Shown one piece after another: positions 57,555-64,000 of a stretch of DNA of 64,000 nt. Under the pieces are notes generated by a model. It made no database searches and had not been told where the DNA came from. It saw only the letters and a list, made by a program, of their open reading frames with translations. The DNA lies in contig OV884014.1 in NCBI GenBank assembly GCA_930367205.1, forward strand, positions 109,443,138-109,507,137, written 5' to 3'. This DNA comes from Acanthosoma haemorrhoidale. Its lineage: Eukaryota; Arthropoda; Insecta; Hemiptera; Acanthosomatidae. Position 1 is the first letter of the stretch. Every line of letters starts with the position of its first letter. The position numbers were made by a program, and so were the translations under genes.

Positions 57555-58395
57555 TTATTTAATAGTGATATTACATACATGTTTGTATAGAGATATGTAT
57601 TTAATAATGATATTATTTACATGATTGTATAGAGATATGTATTTAATAGTTATATTACATACATGTTTGTATAGAGATATGTATTTAATAATGATATTAT
57701 TTACATGATTGTATAGAGATATGTATTTAATAGTTATATTACATACATGTTTGTATAGAGATATGTATTTAATAATGATATTATTTACATGATTGTGTAC
57801 AGATATGTATTTAATAATGATATTATTTACATGATTGTATAGAGATATGTATTTAATAGTTATATTACATACATGTTTGTATACAGATATGTATTTAATA
57901 ATGATATTATTTACATGATTGTATAGAGATATGTATTTAATAGTTATATTACATACATGTTTGTATAGAGATATGTATTTAATAATGATATTATTTACAT
58001 GATTGTGTACAGATATGTATTTAATAATGATATTATTTACATGATTGTATAGAGATATGTATTTAATAATGATGTTATTTACATGATTGTATAGAGATAT
58101 GTATTTAATAGTTATATTACATACATGTTTGTATACAGATATGTATTTAATAATGATATTATTTACATGATTGTATAGAGATATGTATTTAATAGTTATA
58201 TTACATACATGTTTGTATAGAGATATGTATTTAATAATGATATTATTTACATGATTGTATACAGATATGTATTTAATAATGATATTATTTACATGATTGT
58301 ATAGAGATATGTATTTAATAATGATATTATTTACATGTTTGTATAGAGATATGTATTTAATATTGATATTACATACATGTTTGTATTGATATAAG
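57555..58395. repeat. 42-bp minisatellite, about 20 units
   Basis: Units of 42 bp in two main variants, one containing aatgatattatttacatgat and the other agttatattacatacatgt, partly alternating. Because 42 is a multiple of three and no unit contains a minus-strand stop in one frame, a 299-codon open frame arises as a by-product. Confidence 0.95.
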
Positions 58396-58779
58396 TATTT
58401 AGAAGTATTCACCCCGTTTCTTAGTAATAATAACTTTATCGAATCCCAAGCCAATTGTCACACCACCACCGTCAGCAGATGTTTTTTTCTGTTTATATTC
58501 TATATACTATAGCTATAGTCTATGTCTTGCAGAAAAAAAATTATAGTTTTGAAATTTGAACAACACAGCTATGCTATCTTTAGTAGGTGAGCAGGATGGA
58601 AGAGGGGCCATTTTGCCTACACACTTAACAAGTTGATAAGGAAGCTCTGGGTGCCCCCCCTCACAAAAAACAAAAAAATGAAACACCTGATCAAAAGTAT
58701 TCCTTTTGAATACTTTGAAATGTAATACTTCCAAATTTGGAGTTCAACAGTTAAAACGAGATTTTTTTACCCTTAGCTC

Positions 58780-58955
58780 TCAAATTTTATTTGGAATTTA
58801 TTTGGGGTGTGGAGTGTGGGAAGCCTCGGTAGAGGTGGAAATTTTGCGGTGCAGTGGTGAGAGTCCACTGAAGGCTGAGCCTAGAGTCTCTCTAGGCATG
58901 TAGTGCAAGCTCATTCAGTTGGACAGCAGTGATGGGTGCCCGTCAGAGGCTTGTT
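58780..58955 (-). mobile_element. LINE family 3, short 3' UTR fragment
   Basis: The reverse complement matches the 3' UTR of the copies at 16.6 and 27.2 kb (plus strand gggaagcctcggtagaggt and agagtccactg) and the end of the coding region near 58945. Confidence 0.7.
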
Positions 58956-59338
58956 GTTGGTTTAAAAAAAAACGAGAAATTAACGATAAGTTTAAAATAA
59001 CAAATGTTTTTAATTAATTCATCGAGATTAGAAAGGTCATTAGAGCACATGAGAGGTGGGAAAATTTTATATTGAGATATCTGCAATAAATTTTATTTTA
59101 TTTAATCTCTAATTTGTTTTTCTTGGAAATATTATCTACATTTAATTAAATTAATGGCTTGAGACTGGACTAAAGCAGAAAATAATCAGACAGCCACAAA
59201 TATCCCGCAAATGCCTAAAGCCATTTAAGTGATTAGAAATCCCATTCACTAATTTGTTTCAAGTGCACGCACGGACTTGTGCCACTTTTAAAATAAATGA
59301 ATAATTGATTCAAGGTTACTGAGATAAACATTACTCAC
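58956..59338. other. No gene confirmed; possible 3' end of the OBP gene
   Basis: AT-rich DNA. It is either an intron or the 3' region of the OBP gene. If the donor-like gtgagt at 59338 is not used, the OBP frame reads through to a stop near 59284. Confidence 0.4.
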
Positions 59339-59412
59339 TCTAAACCAGTTCCGAATTTCGCAAAGTAGAAATTCGTAAGCCAAGACACAATCATCTTTGC
59401 TGACTGTCGGTA
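59339..59412 (-). CDS. OBP exon with C5 and C6
   Basis: Acceptor ttttttgtttcag; 74 nt to a possible gtgagt donor. Encodes PTVSKDDCVLAYEFLLC and EIRNWFR, with the exact C5-X8-C6 spacing. Confidence 0.86.
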
Positions 59413-62400
59413 CTGAAACAAAAAAATAAGTAGTTTTTTTTTTTTTTCAATTTTCAAAGCCTAAATTTATTTTAGGTTAATTATAAATTAATTCCGCTTG
59501 TTAACTGTATAAAAAACGAAATAAGGAAGGTAGAAAAAAAAAAGAAGAAACAGTTTCGAGAAATGGTGGTCTGTAAGTTTTTAAAACTTGTTTAAAAATA
59601 GATCTGAAAGGAAAAAGGCTGAAAATACTTGTTCGACCATCTCAGTGATTTAAATCATTATCTTTTAACTACCTGTGTGGCTTTACTCTTTTAATGTCTT
59701 ATTAAAGGAAGTAAAGAACATAAAAAGTAAATAGGTTTTTATTTAAGTACTTGAGAAATCTTCACAGTTAGACAAACTGATTAATTTTTTTTTCCTCATT
59801 CCGGTTATTCTATTTAAAAAAATACAATAATAATACTCACGTTCTTCTTCGCACGTCTCATACAATTTGTCAATCTCGTCTTTGTACTGGTCATTCAGAT
59901 ATTCCAGTGTAACATTGCCGACCATCTTCCAATCAATGCGATGGTTCTTTTTCTAAGGCATGGAACACCAAAATAATTGTTTTTAACCATAGAAAAGTGT
60001 ATATACTTTATAATAAGTAAATATGTGTCAAGTCTCTTTTCAAAATACAAGACTTCAACCGCTGAGGTGTCGTAGCAGTTGCTTTGAAGTTGTATCCATG
60101 GATATCTACGAGAGAAGTCATTTGTCCTTACTTTTGCTATAAAACTTACATATCCAAACGAAATGTTATTAGGTACGCCCATTGACAGATTTAACAATTT
60201 CAAACGACAGATTGCCGAAAAAACGACGATATGTTTTTCAATTACTGTCAAGCCTACTCAATAAATAGCCAACAGTGTACTAAGAGATGGCAGTAGTTGG
60301 GAGTGCTTGGAAAAAAGAACCGGGCCTAAAGGTTGACCGACTCAAGAATCCTGAAAAAGGAAGAAAAGTAGTGAACCCGACAACATTTATTTGCCTTTAT
60401 TTTATCATTTGTTTGTATTAATGTGATTTGGGTTTTTGTCGGTTTTACCTCCCGTTCCTAACAACTTGTTTGTTTCAAGCGAACAAGTAGTTTGTACCAG
60501 AAAGTACTGCCATAATGAAGAAAGATAAACAAATAACGGTATTTGTATTGTTGTGTAGTGACCGCTAACTACATAAGATAAATCACCCTATACTCTATTG
60601 TATATATATTGTAAACAAATGTAAATAACATGAACAAAATATAAATCATTTTAAATGTGTTAAGCAATAAAATGCGGGGTGCCAAGCAGTTAGTGACATG
60701 AGATGGGTCACAGCTGTCAGTCCCTTCTACCTGGGACTGACAGCTGCTTCTTTGCTTGTCCCAGAGGACAAAGAAGTCGTTTACCATTGGTTACACCAAT
60801 CTTGATTATGGTTGGATAAGGACAAGGCTGGCCAGGTACTTAAGGTGGCAGTCCTAGCCCCTAAAAATCATTCTCTCCTGGCAACTACTCACTGACGTGG
60901 CTCCTGCTTGAAACTTTGAAAACCTGGCTGCTTCTTTATGAAAAACCTCTACATCTCTCTCTTCTGACCTCGCTATGTTGTAGTCCGACGTCGTCAGGCC
61001 CCACACTTTCCCAGTGGGAATCTCTGCCTTCGTCTCGCACCTCCTTAGGAGAGACCTCTCCCTAGTGGACAACGGTTGTCGCGGTCCTGCAAACTCCAAG
61101 CAGTGTCTCGCGTGACAATTCAGTCTGCCTCTCTCCGGTTCACACTCGCCTTTGGGATCCGGACGAATTTCAGATACCGAGTGTGAATTCGTGGTCATTC
61201 CAAGACCACACAAACTACCTACCTACCCTGTACCTCTCCTCTTGAACATAGTGCATTGTCGGGGCACATACCTATCATAAAATGGAGTCAGATAGTAACG
61301 CCGTCATGACTAACTAATCTATTGTCCAGGTTATTAACTCAAGCAAACCCTCACTTGTCACCAGGGGCTAGGGTAAACCGGCACCCACCTCGTGACGACC
61401 CGACAGCGGTAAAGAAGAAAAAAAAATTGCAGAGCATATCGTTGTGAGTTTATCTTTCATTTAGCAGGAACAAGCTATTTATTATCTGCAAATTTTTGTG
61501 TAATATCTAGTACTTCAATTTGTAAAAGGCACTGTATTACGTCTGTCATGTGGGGAATGATAATCTTTAAAACACTTGTCACAATATAAATCGTTATCAC
61601 AGTGAAGGCACATCAATGCAGGCCCATCATCACATACGACACACAACTTGTCCGGATCTTTGGAATCAGAAGTGTCACTTCCCAGGCTTTCAATTATCAA
61701 ATTAGTCATACCTATCCTCCACGCCGAATACATAATTCAGCACCAGATTAAGGACCGCAGTTAGTGAGATGATACCGACAGCCTCTGGCTCTTAACTGCA
61801 GTCAGGTCCTTGCCCTAGTCTCATCGTATAGCTCGCTCTTCTTCCAGCTCCTTGCGAATGAAAAGAATGTTAGAGGTTTTGCTGGACAAACAAATAACAT
61901 TGTCTTATCCGACACTTTATTAACCAATATAAGACAATTATAATTAACAGTGCCAACAATGCGGTAACAACTGGCAACTAAGGCCTGCTACATTACGAAG
62001 TACCGACTCCCAGGCTTGGAACGAGATGGAATGGAACGGAAAAAAAAAGTTGACAGCTCCAACGGTTCTGATGGTAGTTCCTATGTGATTTAGGTCCTCA
62101 TCCTTGAAATGTTTAGTTTCATTGTCCAATTTTATTATAGCGGTCTTAATCTCTCAATCCAGGTCCAATGGTTTCTATGTACATCATCAAGAACTAGCAT
62201 ATGGTTGATAAATAGGTTTTTTTTAAGGACATTTAATGTTTAGGTAAATTCCCCCTACAATAATAGGATATTTCAATTGAATTTTTACTTAAAAGTTACC
62301 TGGTAAATAAAATAAATATCACCAACCAGATTCCTTGATTGAACCACAATCTCAATTAACTTTTAATTAAAAAAGCACACCATTAAGAATTTCAGCGATC

Positions 62401-63502
62401 TTCCTAATTAATCACTTTTTATTGATTTCCTTAGTCTTATTGCATTATTGTTATTGGGACATGCATTCGACATAAGCTGTTTCTCTAATACATTGCCCAC
62501 ACATTGTTTGGCTGGACGTGAGAATTTTTATGCCATACAAAATTTATGCTTCGTTTTATTATTTTAATTAACATTTATCGTTGTTGATCGATAACCATCT
62601 GTACGGAGATACCTAACATGCAGAGCCGTGGAAATTAAGACGGGAGACTTGACACCCAAGATACGGCCACTTAACCATGAACTATAGCCAAGCTACATTA
62701 CAATCAATTTGACTGAAGTTAGAATAAAGTGAGAGCTATTTATGTAATCAAAGCGCTGCTTACCACGCCCATCTCTATCAAAAAACAGTTGTACCAGCAC
62801 TGAAACATAACAAACATGTATGTCAATTGAAAAAAAATCTGAAAATAACCAATTACAAAAAAAAGTCAAATCCATCTTCAACTTACGGGAAATGCTGGAT
62901 CGTCTGGTGCTTTGAACTTGCTCAACATGTCAATCACCTTCTCTGTAGTTAACAAAAAAATCATTAAAATTTAAAAACAAACATTCTTATGCTTTTTAGA
63001 GCTTCGCTAGGTTTTATAAACAAGAAACCATATTTTTTTTTTTAAACATGCGTCTGATTGTTAGAAAGATAAGTCTCCTACGATACATGATTAAATACTT
63101 TCAACACCGAAATAAAAATAAAAAATGATAAATAGACATGAAAAAATTTGATGCAATACAACACAATGATTTTTTTCAGGAATTATTTATTAACAAATGA
63201 AAATTCTACAAAATGAATGTGCTTCTACATATTACTCATACAATATATTAGTGAAGAAATATATTTTTTCTTATTGTTGTTTGATAGCGGACAGCATTCA
63301 GCTCATGTAAATATTGTGAAATAAATGGATATATCAATCGAATAATCCAGTGTTATTAGATGAAAAATGGCATTTTAAATTATAAAACTAACTATATGAA
63401 AAAATAAAAATTTATTTTACCTAGATCGATCTCAAAAAGTTCTGTGCATGCCTCGATAGCCCTGTCACGCTTATCGGTGAAGTAACCTTTTCTTCCTTCG
63501 CC
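59339..63502 (-). CDS. Odorant-binding protein gene, five exons, 5' end missing
   Basis: Exons in transcript order: 63502-63421, 62942-62887, 62799-62764, 59952-59841, 59412-59339. All boundaries have AG/GT sites and all joints keep phase, giving 120 codons. The product shows the classic insect OBP cysteine pattern C1-X27-C2-X3-C3-X40-C4-X11-C5-X8-C6: EACTELFE (C1), CWYNC (C2, C3), YETCEEE (C4) and DDCVLAYEFLLC (C5, C6). Such proteins are small secreted carriers of odorants or other hydrophobic ligands, held by three disulfides. The signal-peptide exon must lie beyond 64000. The C-terminus is uncertain: the last exon may end at the donor-like gtgagt or read through about 16 codons to a stop. 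The third intron (2.8 kb) contains a family R repeat and an ANCHR-like fragment. Which OBP paralogue it is cannot be said. Confidence 0.88.
59841..59952 (-). CDS. OBP exon with C4
   Basis: Acceptor catgccttag, donor gtgagt; 112 nt. Encodes KKNHRIDW…LEYLNDQYKDEIDKLYETC, the C3-C4 helices. Confidence 0.86.
60545..61395 (-). repeat. Unnamed interspersed repeat, family R, longer copy
   Basis: Reverse-orientation counterpart of 25485-26155, inside the third OBP intron. The shared end block lies at about 60555-60600 (gtgaccgctaact … ataaatcaccctatactcta). A 19-bp imperfect palindrome (ctgtcagtccc … gggactgacag, about 60714-60743) sits within it. A minus-strand frame at 60854-61213 is open but unrecognised and not shared with the other copy. 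Confidence 0.6.
61515..61733 (-). pseudogene. ANCHR/ZFYVE19-like C-terminal fragment
   Basis: The minus-strand frame ends in a B-box-like zinc module: KLCVVCDDGPALMCLHCDND, then LYCDKCFKDYH and a short tail to a stop. This matches the C-terminal zinc-binding end of ANCHR (ZFYVE19), the abscission checkpoint regulator of cytokinesis. The zinc ligands are all present, and an AATAAA lies about 35 bp downstream. Upstream in the same frame, fragments such as RKELEEERAIR (about 61855-61825) are followed by several stops, and no convincing splice acceptor precedes the zinc module. This suggests a decayed gene copy within the OBP intron, although a genuine terminal exon of an overlapping gene is possible. 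Confidence 0.5.
62764..62799 (-). CDS. OBP micro-exon with C2-X3-C3
   Basis: Acceptor ttatgtttcag, donor gtaagc; only 36 nt, phase 0 at both ends. Encodes CWYNCFLIEMGV, the diagnostic C-X3-C helix of OBPs. The upstream intron is just 87 bp. Without this exon the flanking exons still join in frame, but the product lacks C2 and C3. Confidence 0.85.
62887..62942 (-). CDS. OBP exon between C1 and C2
   Basis: Acceptor gttaactacag, donor gtaagt; 56 nt. Encodes EKVIDMLSKFKAPDDPAFP, the helical segment leading to C2. Confidence 0.88.
63421..63502 (-). CDS. OBP exon with C1
   Basis: Acceptor ttgctttcag, donor gtaaaa; 82 nt. Encodes GEGRKGYFTDKRDRAIEAC and continues to EIDL, with C1. Confidence 0.88.
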
Positions 63503-64000
63503 CTGAAAGCAACCATTTATTCTTCAATTTTATTATTGATCACTTAATAGCTACCTAATCACTACCACTTCGATATTCTCATAGAATCGTAGTATTTTGA
63601 TATATTGTGTTGTGGTGTGGTATCTTTGAAAAGCGAAAAAGGAACAGTTAAAACCATTCCATAATGAAAATCTTCAAATTATCTTATCTTCAATTATCAA
63701 TTATTTTAATGATTTTGTTAAATGTAAAGTTGTCTGAGGTTAAATAGTTAAATAAGAGTGAAGCCATGGGGAAATGATGTTTGTTTCGTGTAAGTCTCGG
63801 AGAATTAGGAAGTTGTTGCGTATATTACGGCGGGTCTTGCCGACAGAGGCCTAAAAACAGTTACCGGAAGAATGACGTCAGTATATAGGCCAGCTTAATC
63901 GCTTAATAGTATGTCTCACGTCATATGGAAGCACCTACACAAGCCAACATAACTATGTTTGAACCCCGCCACATACCGAGAATTGGCGGGAGAAAGAACC
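63503..64000. other. Probable OBP intron, no exon found
   Basis: No signal-peptide-like exon in phase with the OBP exon at 63502 was found in this last stretch. Confidence 0.45.

Noticed and set aside
57555..58395. CRISPR-like regular repeat spacing
   Set aside because: The units are contiguous with no unique spacers, and the genome is that of an insect; it is a minisatellite.
57555..58454. 299-codon open frame on the minus strand
   Set aside because: It is produced by a 42-bp tandem repeat whose length is a multiple of three; it has no start context or domain.
60854..61213. 119-codon minus-strand frame in repeat family R
   Set aside because: The other copy of the repeat does not keep this frame, so it is unlikely to be coding.

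Overview
The window is AT-rich insect nuclear DNA. The clearest evidence is a spliced odorant-binding protein gene (an insect family) on the minus strand and exons of a neuronal immunoglobulin-superfamily gene of the DIP/lachesin type on the plus strand. Transposable elements typical of insects fill most of the rest. The species cannot be named from sequence alone. Nothing prokaryotic, no rRNA gene, no convincing tRNA gene and no CRISPR array was seen.

Host genes. Three plus-strand DIP exons (7684-7839, 50373-50501, 50711-50848) join in phase and encode the second Ig domain and the start of the third. The intron between the first two is about 42.5 kb and holds most of the mobile DNA. No later DIP exon was seen up to 64000. 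On the minus strand, five exons between 63502 and 59339, one of only 36 nt, join in phase into a six-cysteine odorant-binding protein. Its signal-peptide exon must lie beyond 64000. If the DIP gene continues downstream, the OBP gene is nested antisense inside it. An orphan same-strand fragment at 61515-61733 encodes the C-terminal zinc-binding end of an ANCHR/ZFYVE19-like protein.

Mobile DNA. The core is a nest at 28494-45625. A jockey-like LINE tail was split by an AT-rich palindromic stretch. Two Ty3/gypsy-type LTR elements then entered that stretch head to head: A (28681-39834, minus) and B (39843-45119, plus), with only 8 bp between their 5' LTRs. An errantivirus-like element C (33044-38854, plus) later entered the gag gene of A. 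C has identical 252-bp LTRs, a lysine-tRNA-type primer site and open gag and env frames. It has lost its reverse transcriptase, which is replaced by a 36-bp tandem repeat, and its integrase is broken, so it must have moved with proteins supplied in trans. A and B both carry phenylalanine-tRNA primer sites and keep gag and pol in one frame separated by a single UGA, which suggests stop-codon readthrough.

Elsewhere there are truncated copies of three LINE families on both strands, a Tc1 remnant, a DD34D mariner remnant, a DD41D (rosa-type) mariner inside a LINE tail, a long inverted repeat just upstream of a DIP exon, a 42-bp minisatellite, a BEL/Pao-like protease fragment and an unnamed repeat family near 25.5 and 61 kb. 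The remaining AT-rich stretches show no supportable gene.
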